A stretch of DNA of 64,000 nt, taken from NCBI RefSeq assembly GCF_024494695.1, contig NZ_JANHDP010000001.1, positions 62,001 to 126,000 on the forward strand. The letters are read 5' to 3'. Positions 8,758-16,997 of this stretch are shown piece after piece (position 1 is the stretch's first letter; the number at the start of each line of letters is the position of its first letter). The position numbers were made by a program, and so were the translations under genes. The notes beneath the pieces are model-generated. The model was not told the DNA's origin. It was given only the letters and a program-made list of their open reading frames with translations, and made no database searches. This stretch comes from Natronoarchaeum rubrum. GTDB taxonomy: Archaea; Halobacteriota; Halobacteria; Halobacteriales; Natronoarchaeaceae.

Positions 8758-9261
8758 ATGGCCAGCACTGACCCACAGCACTCCGACGAGTCGTTACCGA
8801 TCTCGACCGCCCAGTTCGTCGCTCTGGTCGTCGGTCTGATCGTCGTCGGGACCGCGATCGGATTCGCCGCGTTCGTGCTCTTTGGCAACGCCGAGGAGCG
8901 TCCCGACACCGAGTTCGAGTTCGAGCAGTTCGGCGCCAGCGACCAGCAGGTCGCGATCACCAACGTCTCGGGCGAACGGATCGAGGACCCCGGGACCGTG
9001 GTCGTGTCGGTCGACGGCGAGCGCATCGGGAACAACAGCGGTCACGACTGGGCCAACAGCGAGAACGGCATCGGTCCCGGGAGCGCGGCCTACATCGGGT
9101 ACAACGACTCCGTCGGGTACGTTCTGACCGACGACCGCTCGGATCCGCGTCTCCAGCGCGGCCTGCCGCCGGAGACCGAGATTCGGGTCGTCTGGCTCAG
9201 TGCGACCTCCGATAGCGCGGCCGAACTCGCCTCCTACGAGGTCGAACGCCGGGACGGGTGA
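8758..9261 (+). CDS. Pilin-like single-helix surface protein 3
   Basis: The protein has 167 residues: a 19-residue hydrophilic N-terminus (MASTDPQHSDESLPISTAQF), one strong membrane helix (about residues 20-44) and an extracellular domain with NVS and NNS sequons. A PDTEFEFEQFG segment after the helix aligns in position with TAPQVNFEVDQYG of gene 2, so it is likely a paralogue in the same cluster. It lacks the SEVIGV cleavage motif and may remain an uncleaved membrane anchor. It starts 27 nt after the stop of gene 2, which suggests cotranscription. Confidence 0.72.
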   Translation: MASTDPQHSDESLPISTAQFVALVVGLIVVGTAIGFAAFVLFGNAEERPDTEFEFEQFGASDQQVAITNVSGERIEDPGTVVVSVDGERIGNNSGHDWANSENGIGPGSAAYIGYNDSVGYVLTDDRSDPRLQRGLPPETEIRVVWLSATSDSAAELASYEVERRDG

Positions 9262-9354
9262 GCCGGGAAACTATTAGATGTCTCCGGCGAGAGGTGGTCG
9301 ATACGTCGGTCGGCGTCGTCCGGTTCGGACGGCGCCACCCTGCAGGAAGGTTCA

Positions 9355-9768
9355 ATGTTACCGGACACGTTCGACGCCGATGGCCGAGCTAGCGCACAGG
9401 TGATCGGCGAGCTGTTGCTGGTAGTCGTGACGCTGATCGGCGCCGTGGTCGTCGGCGTCGTCGTGTTCGATTTCGACGATCGGTTTCTGGGCGAGGAGAC
9501 GCCGACCGTCGAGATTCGGTTCACGTACGACGAAGCCAACGAGACGCTGACGGCTCAACACCGTTCCGGTCGGACGTTGCAGGGCGATCGCGTCGCGTTC
9601 GTCAGTGACAACGTCACGCTCGACACCTGGGGGAAGGAACCGAACGTGACCACCGGCGACGAGCTGACGATCTACGGCGTCCCGCCGGACCGGACGGTGA
9701 TCGTGTACTGGCACGACGAAAACGGGAACCGCAACGAGCTACGGCGCTGGTACGGTCCCGCGGCCTAA
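9355..9768 (+). CDS. Type IV pilin-like protein 4
   Basis: This 137-residue protein starts MLPDTFDADGRASAQVIGEL followed by a hydrophobic helix (about residues 18-40). The RASAQVIGE segment is close to the haloarchaeal prepilin consensus. The exported part contains NET and NVT sequons and a QHRSGRTL motif at the place of the HDGGD motif of the first two genes. Its stop codon overlaps the stop of the convergent zinc-ribbon gene. It is probably the last member of the pilin-like run; the 93-nt gap before it may hold its own promoter. Confidence 0.75.
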   Translation: MLPDTFDADGRASAQVIGELLLVVVTLIGAVVVGVVVFDFDDRFLGEETPTVEIRFTYDEANETLTAQHRSGRTLQGDRVAFVSDNVTLDTWGKEPNVTTGDELTIYGVPPDRTVIVYWHDENGNRNELRRWYGPAA

Positions 9769-10106
9769 CGGCGGTCGACCGCGTCCGCGACGGCGCGAGC
9801 CGGCGCACTGATGCCGACGCGGACGGCGCTCAACGACCGCACGAACGCCGAGTGTGCGGTGCTGTTCAGCGTCGCCAGCACTCGCGACCGGTCCTCGCCG
9901 TCGTCGGCGAACGTCGGCCGTCGTTCGATCACCGCGTTGCACTCGGGGCAGCGCATGATCCGCCTGTCGCCGACGCTGCGACAGATCCAGTCGCCGGCCG
10001 GCGGGCTCCGGTGGTCGCAGTCCGGACAGCGGAGCGTCGCCTTTCGAGTCCCGTCGGGCGGTCGGGCGTCGGACGACTCGTCGGCGGTGTTCGTAGCGGG
10101 GTTCAT
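9765..10106 (-). CDS. Small zinc-ribbon protein, function unknown
   Basis: The 113-residue product carries CPDC (about residue 28) and CPEC (about residue 53), spaced as one zinc ribbon, with a conserved-looking DWICRSVGDRRIMRCPECN stretch. The C-terminus is weakly amphipathic and Ala/Arg-rich. Small zinc-ribbon proteins of this kind are very abundant in haloarchaea and mostly uncharacterised. It converges on the last pilin-like gene, sharing overlapping stop codons, and is divergent from hpt. No specific function can be assigned. Confidence 0.7.
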   Translation of the reverse strand: MNPATNTADESSDARPPDGTRKATLRCPDCDHRSPPAGDWICRSVGDRRIMRCPECNAVIERRPTFADDGEDRSRVLATLNSTAHSAFVRSLSAVRVGISAPARAVADAVDRR

Positions 10107-10218
10107 TGATCGGACGTAGGTGCCAGCCGTTAGTAAGGGTAGCGACCGCGTCGGAACGATCGTGAGGGTCCTGCGGGTGGTATCGTCATCTTTACTTCGC
10201 GGCTACGGTAGTTCCACC

Positions 10219-10788
10219 ATGGACCAGTTGAAGCGGTCGCTCCTCGACGCGCCGATCATCGAGAAAGACGGCTACCACTACTTCGTCCATCCGATCAGCG
10301 ACGGCGTCCCGATGCTCGAACCCGAGCTGCTGCGGGAGATCGTCATCCGGATCATCCGCAAGGCCGACCTGGAAGACGTCGACAAGATCGTCACGCCCGC
10401 TGCGATGGGGATCCACATCTCGACGGCCGTCTCGCTGATGACGGACATCCCGCTGGTCGTCATCCGCAAGCGACAGTACGGCCTCGACGGCGAGGTCGCG
10501 CTGTTCCAGGAGACCGGCTACTCCGAGTCGGAGATGTACATCAACGACGTCTACGAGGGCGATCGCGTGCTCGTGCTCGACGACGTGCTCTCGACCGGCG
10601 GGACGCTCGAGGCGATCCTCGGCTCGCTCGAAGATATCGGCGCCGATGTCGTCGACGTCGTCGCAGTGATCAAGAAGGTCGGCGGCGAGAACGCCCTGGA
10701 ATCGACGGACTACTCGGCCAAGACGCTGATCAACGTCGACGTTGAGGACGCCGAAGTCGTGATCGTCGACGAGCACGGCGACGGCTGA
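10219..10788 (+). CDS. hpt: Hypoxanthine/guanine phosphoribosyltransferase
   Basis: The 189-residue protein has the type I phosphoribosyltransferase fold; the PRPP-binding loop is [18 protein letters not shown] (about residues 114-131). The N-terminal part ([20 protein letters not shown]) matches the archaeal HGPRTase/APRT-like family. The enzyme salvages purine bases to IMP or GMP in the cytoplasm. I chose the ATG at 10219 because the 33 preceding in-frame codons cross a promoter-like stretch (catctttacttcg, about 10186-10198), which puts the start about 25 nt downstream of a TATA-like box, consistent with a leaderless transcript. Confidence 0.9.
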   Translation: MDQLKRSLLDAPIIEKDGYHYFVHPISDGVPMLEPELLREIVIRIIRKADLEDVDKIVTPAAMGIHISTAVSLMTDIPLVVIRKRQYGLDGEVALFQETGYSESEMYINDVYEGDRVLVLDDVLSTGGTLEAILGSLEDIGADVVDVVAVIKKVGGENALESTDYSAKTLINVDVEDAEVVIVDEHGDG

Positions 10789-10806
10789 GCCGCGGCGATC
10801 CTGCCG

Positions 10807-11739
10807 TCAGTTGGCGGCTTCTTTCTCGCTTTCGGGCGTTTCGATCACGGACGGATCGAACTCCAGTAGCGTCTCGCCGCAGTCCTGACAGCTGGCGGTC
10901 GCGACCTCGTAGGACCGACAGCACGACTCGACGGTCTCCGTGCCGAGTTCCACGCGACCGGCACACAGCGGGCAGGTCTCGCGGAACGAACGCAGGGATT
11001 CGAGAATCTTGAGCCGCTGCTCGCGGGGGATGGCCGTCCAGCCGTCGGACTGTTCGCGAAGCGCGCGGTCGGCGGCGACGTCGGCGACGAGCGCGCCATC
11101 TGAGGGCCACTTGCGGAGGCGCTCGCGGACCTCGAACGCCGGGAACTCGGTCGTATCGCGTCCGGTCACCGACTCGGGATCGGCTTCGAACAGGGACGCC
11201 ACCGCGGCGGCGTCCGGCGACTGCTCGCGGAACTGCTCGGTCTGCGCTTCGAGACGCGCGGTGAACTCGTCGGACAGGCAGAGGTCGTCCTCGCGCTCGC
11301 ACGGCGCCACGACGTTGGCGTCGAGCAGAAACTGCTCGGGGTCGACGGCGTCCTGCCGTTCGGCGTCGGCGCCGCCCTCGCGCTCTCGTGTCGTCTGACC
11401 GTCGGCGGCCGGCTCAGCCTCGACGAACTGGGCGTCCTCGACGGGGTGTTTGTCGAACAGCGCGAGAACGCGATCCGGGAGGTATCGCTTGGTGAGCGTC
11501 GGCGTCCCCGGAACGAGATAGCCCCGGAAGTAGATCGCGCCCAGACAAGCGACGAGCAGCGACGCCGCGAGGCCGCCCGCCGCAGCGTCGCTGACCGCCG
11601 GCGCGGCGACGACGCCGACGATCGAACTCGCGGCGACGGCGATCCCGACGTTGAGGATCGTACACGGCGTACACCTGTTTTCGCCGGTGTACTTCGGCTT
11701 ACGCAACCGACCGAGAACGGAGGCGTCGTCGCTGGCCAT
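10807..11739 (-). CDS. Conserved haloarchaeal cysteine-rich membrane protein
   Basis: This 310-residue protein has an N-terminal RKPKYTGENRCTPCTILNV motif followed by two hydrophobic helices (about residues 27-75), then a long hydrophilic acidic domain. A C-terminal Cys-rich region has CPLCAGRV, a CC pair and CQDCGE, likely a zinc-binding fold. The start at 11739 (ATG) removes a 25-residue Ser/Thr/Arg extension. I recognise it as a widespread uncharacterised haloarchaeal protein. The CTPC motif near the membrane could be redox-active or metal-binding, but this is inference. It sits 37 nt downstream of the bactofilin-like gene on the same strand, so the two may be cotranscribed. Confidence 0.75.
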   Translation of the reverse strand: MASDDASVLGRLRKPKYTGENRCTPCTILNVGIAVAASSIVGVVAAPAVSDAAAGGLAASLLVACLGAIYFRGYLVPGTPTLTKRYLPDRVLALFDKHPVEDAQFVEAEPAADGQTTREREGGADAERQDAVDPEQFLLDANVVAPCEREDDLCLSDEFTARLEAQTEQFREQSPDAAAVASLFEADPESVTGRDTTEFPAFEVRERLRKWPSDGALVADVAADRALREQSDGWTAIPREQRLKILESLRSFRETCPLCAGRVELGTETVESCCRSYEVATASCQDCGETLLEFDPSVIETPESEKEAAN

Positions 11740-11776
11740 GGTCGTCGTTCGCCGAATGCCGTGAAAATAACTGTGG

Positions 11777-12823
11777 TCAGGGCTGCTCGTCCCTGCTCCG
11801 TCGCAACTCGCCACGCTCCCGACGGGCGTCCCTGAGCGCCAGCGCGACGGCGCCGACGCCGATCAGCGTCACGATCCCCGAGATCGCGGGGCCGACGAAC
11901 GGAATCTGCGCCAGCAACCCGACGAGGATCAGTCCGACCAGCAGCGCGATCCAGCGGTTCCGGGCGCCGACGAGGCCGATCAGCCACGCGCCGACGGCGA
12001 AGCGACCGTACACCGTCGCGAACCAGACGTACAGCACGAACAGCAACGTTCCGGCCAGCGTCAGCGGAATGCCGACGACCGTGATCGCCAGCAGCGCCAG
12101 CAGTATCGGCACTCCCAGCAACACGAGCAGCCCGATGCCGACGCTCCCGAGAATCGACCCCGTCGCTCTGTCGGCGACGTCGCGCGCGAATCCGGGCGCC
12201 AGCGCGAGCAGGATGATCCCGAGCAGCAGGTTGATCAACAGTGCGTAGACCGCGAGAACCCACTCGAACGCCATCGGGTACTGGACCGGGCCGGCCACGA
12301 CGCTGGCGTCCTGCACGATCTGGCCGCCGACCTGGGCCCCGCCGCTCTGTTCGAGTTCCCCGGCGTAGGTCAGGTCGCCGCCGATCCGCGCGTTCTCTCC
12401 GAGGAAGATCGATCCGGCGGCGATCTCGGCGTCCTCGGTCACGACGCCGTTGATCGACACGCCGCCCGCTGCGGCCGACAGCGACCCGTTGACTTGCCCC
12501 TCCGACCCGAGCCTGACGTTGCCGCCCGCCGCGTCGACGTCGCCGCCGACAGTCCCGTCGATCCGCAGGTCGCCGGTCACGGACTCGATATCGCCGGTCA
12601 CGTCCCCGTCGACCGTCGCAGAACCGCCCACGACGGTCAGGTCGCCGTCGACGGTTCCGTCGACCACGACCGTTCCGCCGATCACCGTCAGTCCCTCGAC
12701 GGTCTCGTTTTCCTCGATCACGACTGTTCCCCCCGTTCGCGTCTCCTGAGCGGCCGCTGCCCCCGGAACGACCACCAGCGAGACGAGGACCGCGACCGTC
12801 AGGATCGCCCACGCACGTTTCAT
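11777..12823 (-). CDS. Bactofilin-like polymer-forming protein with membrane C-terminus
   Basis: The 348-residue product has a signal peptide (MKRAWAILTVAVLVSLVVV, Ala-rich cleavage region), then about 130 residues of short repeats such as GGTVVVDGTVDGDLTVVGG. This right-handed beta-helix pattern is the signature of the polymer-forming cytoskeletal (bactofilin-like) family. The C-terminal half holds about five hydrophobic helices. In haloarchaea such proteins are exported to the outer face, so the beta-helix is predicted to be extracellular rather than cytoskeletal. The ATG at 12823 is supported by the signal peptide; upstream codons are Arg-rich. Function is not established. Confidence 0.82.
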   Translation of the reverse strand: MKRAWAILTVAVLVSLVVVPGAAAAQETRTGGTVVIEENETVEGLTVIGGTVVVDGTVDGDLTVVGGSATVDGDVTGDIESVTGDLRIDGTVGGDVDAAGGNVRLGSEGQVNGSLSAAAGGVSINGVVTEDAEIAAGSIFLGENARIGGDLTYAGELEQSGGAQVGGQIVQDASVVAGPVQYPMAFEWVLAVYALLINLLLGIILLALAPGFARDVADRATGSILGSVGIGLLVLLGVPILLALLAITVVGIPLTLAGTLLFVLYVWFATVYGRFAVGAWLIGLVGARNRWIALLVGLILVGLLAQIPFVGPAISGIVTLIGVGAVALALRDARRERGELRRSRDEQP

Positions 12824-13252
12824 GTCACGCGTTCGTACCCTCAAGGCGGGCAAGTAGTTACTCCAGAAGTCGTTTCGTACCCGACCGATCTGGCTGAGTT
12901 TACTTTCGGCTCGCAGACGGGTACTGCCCAGTCGGCTGGTCCGGGCCGTTCCGAGCGCTCTGTCCCGGTGTGATCGGCGCCGGTGTCGCTCTCCCGCGCC
13001 GCTCCGTGACGACGGCACGTCGCGCTCCGGCGCCGGTAGTGCGCCCGTACCGCGCCCCCTGTACGATGAATGCTAGCTTAAACCATCCCGAGGTTCGGAC
13101 TCGCCGATCTCGGCCGGACCGCTCTCGGACAGCAGCTCTAAAAAATCGCCCGACGAGTCGCCGATGTCGGTTCGCGGATCGAACCTCCCTCGTCGGCGAT
13201 ACTAACTCTTTAGGAGCGCACGCCATGCTCGTCCCGGCCGTCGATCGAACTG
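12824..13252. promoter_or_regulatory. Divergent intergenic region, 429 nt
   Basis: No gene is evident; ORFs here are Arg/Pro/Ser-rich shadows. The region separates the leftward bactofilin-like gene and the rightward winged-helix gene, so it should hold both promoters. A TATA-like box (actctttagg, about 13205-13214) lies about 40 nt before the ATG at 13253. Another AT-richer block (gctctaaaaaatcg) lies at about 13134-13147. Confidence 0.55.
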
Positions 13253-13951
13253 ATGACCGAGCACACTCTTCCCGAAACCCAGATCGGGTCCGAAGACGGC
13301 GACCGCGAGACTGACGCTGTCCTCCAGTCGCTCGCCGACCGTCGGCGCCGAGCCGCGCTGACACAGCTACTGGCCGCCCGCGGCTCCACGCCGGTCGACA
13401 TCCTCGCGACGCGCGTCGCCGCCGCCGAAACCGGCGGTAAAGCTGTCGACGACGGGCACCGCCGCGACGTGGCGCTCGATCTTCGGCACGTTCACCTGCC
13501 CCACCTCGACGCCGTCGGTCTGATCGACCTGTCTGACGACGGCGCCATCGCGACGGAGCGCGCGGCGCGATTCGAGCGCGCTCTCGGCCTCGCGGCCGGC
13601 GTCGCCGACCCGGACGCCGCGATCGACGCGCTGGCCGACCGTCGGCGTCGCGCAGTCTTGCGCCACGTCGCCAGCAACGACGGCGCGATGGATCTCGACG
13701 CGCTGGCGACCCGCATCGCGGCCGAGTCCGGTGTCGACCGAGATGCCGCGGCGCTCGAACTCCACCACTGCCATCTGCCGAAACTCGACGACGCCGGATT
13801 TCTCGCGTACGACGCCGACGATCACCGGGTCGACGGTGTTGACGCGTTCCCGGTCGATGCCACGCTTCGCGATCTGATCGACTGGATGGGGCGGGACACC
13901 ACTCGGTCTGCGGACGGCTCTCCGGACGGTCTCAGAAACATCCCGCTGTAA
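13253..13951 (+). CDS. Tandem-duplicated winged-helix (DUF7344-type) putative regulator
   Basis: The 232-residue protein consists of two copies of one domain. The first copy contains QSLADRRRRAALTQLLAARG and later ALDLRHVHLPHLDAVGLIDL (about residues 24-100). The second contains DALADRRRRAVLRHVASNDG and ALELHHCHLPKLDDAGFLAY (about residues 123-200). Each is the LADxRRRxxL...LxHxHLPxLxxxGxI pattern of haloarchaeal winged-helix regulators that usually carry a single copy. It probably binds DNA; targets are unknown. The duplication would let one chain bind as an intramolecular dimer. Confidence 0.8.
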   Translation: MTEHTLPETQIGSEDGDRETDAVLQSLADRRRRAALTQLLAARGSTPVDILATRVAAAETGGKAVDDGHRRDVALDLRHVHLPHLDAVGLIDLSDDGAIATERAARFERALGLAAGVADPDAAIDALADRRRRAVLRHVASNDGAMDLDALATRIAAESGVDRDAAALELHHCHLPKLDDAGFLAYDADDHRVDGVDAFPVDATLRDLIDWMGRDTTRSADGSPDGLRNIPL

Positions 13952-14028
13952 TCGGGTTATCGGCGCCGTGTCGTAGTTTCGGGTCGGCTTCGTTCTCGCT
14001 GGTTTCGTGGGCTGGACGGGAGCGGACG

Positions 14029-14162
14029 GTGGATTTGAACCTCGGTCGTTTCCGTTCGCTCGCTGCGCTCGCGTTTCTCTCGTTCAAATCCACTCCGGAC
14101 GATATTTGCCGAACTCAGCACTGCTCGACGATAAAACGTCTCGCAGTATCGAGTTCGGCAAA
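14029..14162. repeat. Inverted T-arm copies and inverted repeat downstream of tRNA-iMet
   Basis: The 12-mer gtggatttgaac, identical to part of the T-arm of the adjacent tRNA (14177-14188), recurs at 14029-14040, and its reverse complement lies at 14082-14093. Nearer the tRNA, tttgccgaactc (14105-14116) pairs exactly with gagttcggcaaa (14151-14162). The spacer of the first pair contains gttcgctcgctgcgctcgc. The region lies directly 3' of the tRNA gene. It may be transcription-terminating structure, decayed integration sites, or tRNA-derived repeats. Confidence 0.75.
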
Positions 14163-14167
14163 AGTAT

Positions 14168-14241
14168 AGCGGGAGGTGGATTTGAACCACCGGTCTGCGG
14201 GTTATGAGCCCGCCGGAATCTCCTGGCTATCCCATCCCGCT
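14168..14241 (-). tRNA. Initiator tRNA-Met (anticodon CAT)
   Basis: On the minus strand the gene begins AGCGGGATGGGATAGCCAGG and ends with CTCCCGCTA. It folds as a cloverleaf of 74 nt with anticodon CAT (complement of 14205-14207) in the loop CTCATAA. Three consecutive G:C pairs (GGG/CCC) flank the anticodon loop, and the acceptor begins with A1:U72. Both are hallmarks of archaeal initiator tRNA, so this is iMet rather than elongator Met or Ile2. CCA is not encoded. No intron is seen. Confidence 0.96.
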
Positions 14242-14301
14242 ACCATTTCGTACCGCCGTCCGCTAGTTAAGGGTTGCGTTTCGGGCGCCCTGTGGGGATT
14301 C

Positions 14302-14748
14302 CTACCGATGTACTCGCCAGGTGAAGTAGCTCTCGGCCAGGAAGTTCACCACGAAGCCACAGACGATTCCGACGCCGTTGGCCACCAGATACTGCACGTC
14401 GGCGTAGTACACCAGCAGCCAGAGGACGCTCGTGGCGACGACCAGTCCGCCGGTGCGAACCAGATTCGACGTGAGCAGTCGCCTGAGCAGCGGCCGATAG
14501 CCCGTTCGCCCCCACTCCGAGAACGTCCAGTGCTCGTTGACGACGAACATCACGATGATCGCGGTCTCGGCGCCGACTAGCTTGGCGAGTTCGGGTGGGA
14601 CCCCGTGAAGCTCGACGAGCGCGATCAGGATCGTGAAATCGACCGTCGTCCCGGCCAGCCCGACCGTCGCGAACCGGAGGAACCGGCCGCTGTTGATCAT
14701 CGCTCGAACCCGGTTCTGCAGAATCTGCAGCGTCGACCCCCCGGGCAT
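14302..14748 (-). CDS. GtrA family membrane protein
   Basis: The 148-residue product has four predicted helices and the GtrA family pattern: FLRFATVGLAGTTVDFTILI at the N-terminus, the FVVNEHWTFSEWG motif in the middle loop, and VVNFLAESYFTWR at the end. GtrA-like proteins are small membrane proteins proposed to flip or help flip lipid-linked sugars, or to serve in glycosylation and teichoic acid pathways. The gene stands alone between tRNA-iMet and the divergent methylglyoxal synthase gene. Substrate and partners are unknown. Confidence 0.87.
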   Translation of the reverse strand: MPGGSTLQILQNRVRAMINSGRFLRFATVGLAGTTVDFTILIALVELHGVPPELAKLVGAETAIIVMFVVNEHWTFSEWGRTGYRPLLRRLLTSNLVRTGGLVVATSVLWLLVYYADVQYLVANGVGIVCGFVVNFLAESYFTWRVHR

Positions 14749-14919
14749 CAGTCGGTAACGGTGGTACGGCGGCCCCGTATCGCCAGCGTGAGTTGGCGAT
14801 CACGACACGTTCCACGTTCCTGACTCCGCATCGGACGTGATTCTCTGCCTTGCGGTGTTAAATCGTTCGGCCGTCGCGGAGTGCACAACGACTAACTGTT
14901 CGTCCGACGAGGCACGGGT

Positions 14920-15288
14920 ATGACACGTCTCGCGCTCATCGCCCACGACGAGGAGAAACCCTCGATGATCGAGTTCGCACAGAACCACGAGCAGACGCTC
15001 TCGAACTTCGAGCTGCTCGCGACGGGAACGACCGGCAAGCGACTGATGGAAGAGACTGATCTGGAGGTCGAACGCAAGGAGTCGGGGCCGCTCGGCGGCG
15101 ACATGATGATCGGCGCCGAGGTTGCCGAGGGGATCATCGACGGCATCATCTTCCTGCGGGATCCGCTGACCGCACAGCCCCACGAGCCCGACATCTCCGC
15201 GTTGCTGCGGGTCTGCGACGTCAAGGACATCCCGCTGGCGACGAACCGCTCGTCGGCCGAGTTTCTCATCGACGGCCTCGGGGACTGA
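14920..15288 (+). CDS. mgsA: Methylglyoxal synthase
   Basis: The 122-residue protein matches methylglyoxal synthase over its full length: [17 protein letters not shown] at the N-terminus (catalytic-region His), TGTTGKRL, the phosphate-binding and catalytic [12 protein letters not shown] segment with the conserved Asp, and [15 protein letters not shown]. It converts dihydroxyacetone phosphate to methylglyoxal and phosphate in the cytoplasm. In haloarchaea the pathway is thought to relieve triose-phosphate build-up. The ATG at 14920 gives the family's usual length. The gene is monocistronic, divergent from gtrA and convergent with the HAH_0734-type gene. Confidence 0.92.
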   Translation: MTRLALIAHDEEKPSMIEFAQNHEQTLSNFELLATGTTGKRLMEETDLEVERKESGPLGGDMMIGAEVAEGIIDGIIFLRDPLTAQPHEPDISALLRVCDVKDIPLATNRSSAEFLIDGLGD

Positions 15289-15312
15289 GCGCTTCCCGCG
15301 AACCGCCGGGGT

Positions 15313-15567
15313 TCAGCCCGCTTTCTGGACGACCGTCACGTCGCCGGCGTCGAGGCGCTCGACGTCGAGGAAGTGGGGGATGTACTCGCGCCTGTCGTAG
15401 GCTTCGCGCTCGTCTTCGGTGCCGGCGACGCACCACAGCTGGACCTCTTCGGGGCCGTGCCAATCGCCGTTGCGGTTGATCTGGAACAGCGTCAGCTCCT
15501 CGCCGTCGACCTCAACGACGCCGTCCCGGCGGACGCCCGGATCCCCGGTGATGATGAGTCGCTTCAT
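15313..15567 (-). CDS. HAH_0734 family conserved haloarchaeal protein
   Basis: This 84-residue protein (MKRLIITGDPGVRRDGVVEV, later NRNGDWHGPEEVQLWCV and REYIPHFLDVERLD) is the small conserved protein found in most haloarchaea next to the L44e-S27e operon. It has no membrane helix or metal motif and a predicted alpha/beta fold. Its function is unknown. The ATG at 15567 is preferred because the longer frame continues as low-complexity Arg-rich sequence and crosses the divergent promoter of the ribosomal operon. Confidence 0.85.
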   Translation of the reverse strand: MKRLIITGDPGVRRDGVVEVDGEELTLFQINRNGDWHGPEEVQLWCVAGTEDEREAYDRREYIPHFLDVERLDAGDVTVVQKAG

Positions 15568-15671
15568 GGGCGGGGTTTCGGACGAACGCCAATTAAGCGC
15601 TTCGAGACTCGCACGCTTCGCTCCGGCGCGAGCGCGATCCGAACGACGCGCCGCTGGTCCGAACCAAACGC

Positions 15672-15710
15672 GTTTTAAGCGACCGTTGCCAACGTCGTCG
15701 CAAGGAGATC
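15672..15710 (+). promoter_or_regulatory. TATA-like box and Shine-Dalgarno of the L44e operon
   Basis: A box gttttaag at 15672-15679 lies 39 nt before the L44e ATG, and an aaggaga Shine-Dalgarno-like stretch at about 15702-15708 lies 9 nt before it. This gene therefore appears to have a short leader with a real ribosome binding site, unlike the leaderless arrangement of many other genes here. Confidence 0.65.
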
Positions 15711-15717
15711 GATATCT

Positions 15718-15996
15718 ATGGAGATGCCACGCCGATTCAACACGTACTGCCCGCACTGTAACGAGCACAACGAGCACGAGGTCGAGAAGGTCCGCCGCGG
15801 TCGTGAGACCGGTATGAAGTGGATCGACCGACAGGAGCGCCGCAACAAGGGCATCGGGAACGACGGTAAGTTCTCGAAGGTGCCCGGTGGCGACAAGCCC
15901 ACCAAGAAGACCGACCTCAAGTACCGCTGCGGCGACTGCGGCAAGGCCCACCTCCGCGACGGATGGCGCGCCGGCCGCCTGACGTTCCAGGAGTGA
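15718..15996 (+). CDS. rpl44e: 50S ribosomal protein L44e
   Basis: The 92-residue protein is L44e (eL42): [20 protein letters not shown] at the N-terminus with the first CxxC, a basic central region including TGMKWIDRQ and [19 protein letters not shown], and the second zinc-binding pair in [10 protein letters not shown]. It binds one zinc and lies near the E site of the large subunit. It begins the conserved archaeal cluster L44e-S27e-aIF2a-Nop10-PAC2; the next gene starts 5 nt after its stop. Confidence 0.97.
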   Translation: MEMPRRFNTYCPHCNEHNEHEVEKVRRGRETGMKWIDRQERRNKGIGNDGKFSKVPGGDKPTKKTDLKYRCGDCGKAHLRDGWRAGRLTFQE

Positions 15997-16001
15997 TCAC
16001 A

Positions 16002-16175
16002 ATGGCAGGAAACTACTTCAGCGTCGAGTGCCCGGATTGCGAGAACGAACAGGTCGTCTTCGGCAAGGCCTCCAGCGAGGTCGCCTGCGCCGTCTGCGGA
16101 CACACGCTCGCGCGCCCCACCGGCGGCAAGGCCGCCTTCGAGGGCGAAGTTCTCGAAACGGTCGAGGCGCGGTGA
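16002..16175 (+). CDS. rps27e: 30S ribosomal protein S27e
   Basis: The 57-residue product is S27e: MAGNYFSVECPDCENEQVVF and the second pair in SEVACAVCGHTLARPTGGKA form the C2-C2 zinc ribbon of this small-subunit protein. Length and motif spacing match the family exactly. It lies 5 nt behind L44e and 21 nt before aIF2-alpha in the translation operon. Confidence 0.97.
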   Translation: MAGNYFSVECPDCENEQVVFGKASSEVACAVCGHTLARPTGGKAAFEGEVLETVEAR

Positions 16176-16196
16176 ACGCCCGCGAGGTGATCCCGA

Positions 16197-16997
16197 ATGC
16201 AATATAGCGGCTGGCCCGAATCCGGCGAACTCGTGGTCGGCGAGGTCGACGAGATCGAGGACTTCGGCGTCTTCGTCGACCTCAAGGAGTACGAGGACAA
16301 GCGCGGCCTCACCCACATCAGCGAAGTCGCCTCCGGCTGGATCAAGAACGTCCGGGATCACGTCCGCGAGGGACAGACGGTCGTCGCCAAGGTGCTCGAC
16401 GTCGACGAGGACGCCCAGCAGATCGACCTCTCGATCAAGGACGTCAACGACCACCAGCGCTCGGACAAGATCCAGGAGTGGAAAAACGAGCAGAAGGCCG
16501 ACAACTGGATGCTCCTGGCGTTCGGCGAGGACGTCGACGACGACGAGTACGCCCGGGTCGCCAACGAACTCCTCGCGGAGTTCGGCAGCCTCTACGCCGG
16601 CTTCGAGGAGGCGGCGATCCACGGTCAGGAGGCGCTCGAACCGACCGAGCTCGACGACGACGATATCGACGCGCTCGTCGAGACGGCCCGCGAGAACGTC
16701 TCCGTGCCGTACGTCGACGTCACCGGCTACGTCGATCTCGAATGCGGCACCAGCGAGGGCGTCGACGCGATCAAGGAGGCGCTGCAGGCCGCCGAGGGCA
16801 ACGGCGAAGTGCCCGACGAGGTCGACCTCGAAGTGACCTACGTCGGCTCGCCCGAGTACCGCATCAAGGTGCGAGCGCCCAACTACAAGACCGCCGAGTC
16901 CCAACTCGAGGAGAGCGCCGATCGAGCCATCGCGGCCATCGAGGAGATCGGCGGCACCGGCGGCTTCCACCGCGACCGGCGCACCGACGAGGAATGA
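16197..16997 (+). CDS. eif2a: Translation initiation factor aIF2 subunit alpha
   Basis: The 266-residue protein begins [20 protein letters not shown], an S1 RNA-binding domain (about residues 10-80, with [21 protein letters not shown]), followed by a helical middle domain (about 90-170, [12 protein letters not shown]) and a C-terminal alpha/beta domain that binds the gamma subunit (about 175-266). aIF2 alpha/beta/gamma delivers initiator tRNA-Met to the small subunit. The last 4 nt overlap nop10 as ATGA, consistent with coupling. Confidence 0.97.
   Translation: MQYSGWPESGELVVGEVDEIEDFGVFVDLKEYEDKRGLTHISEVASGWIKNVRDHVREGQTVVAKVLDVDEDAQQIDLSIKDVNDHQRSDKIQEWKNEQKADNWMLLAFGEDVDDDEYARVANELLAEFGSLYAGFEEAAIHGQEALEPTELDDDDIDALVETARENVSVPYVDVTGYVDLECGTSEGVDAIKEALQAAEGNGEVPDEVDLEVTYVGSPEYRIKVRAPNYKTAESQLEESADRAIAAIEEIGGTGGFHRDRRTDEE

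Noticed and set aside
14029..14162. Second tRNA gene suggested by the T-arm-like sequence
   Set aside because: No anticodon arm or acceptor stem can be built; only T-arm fragments in both orientations are present.
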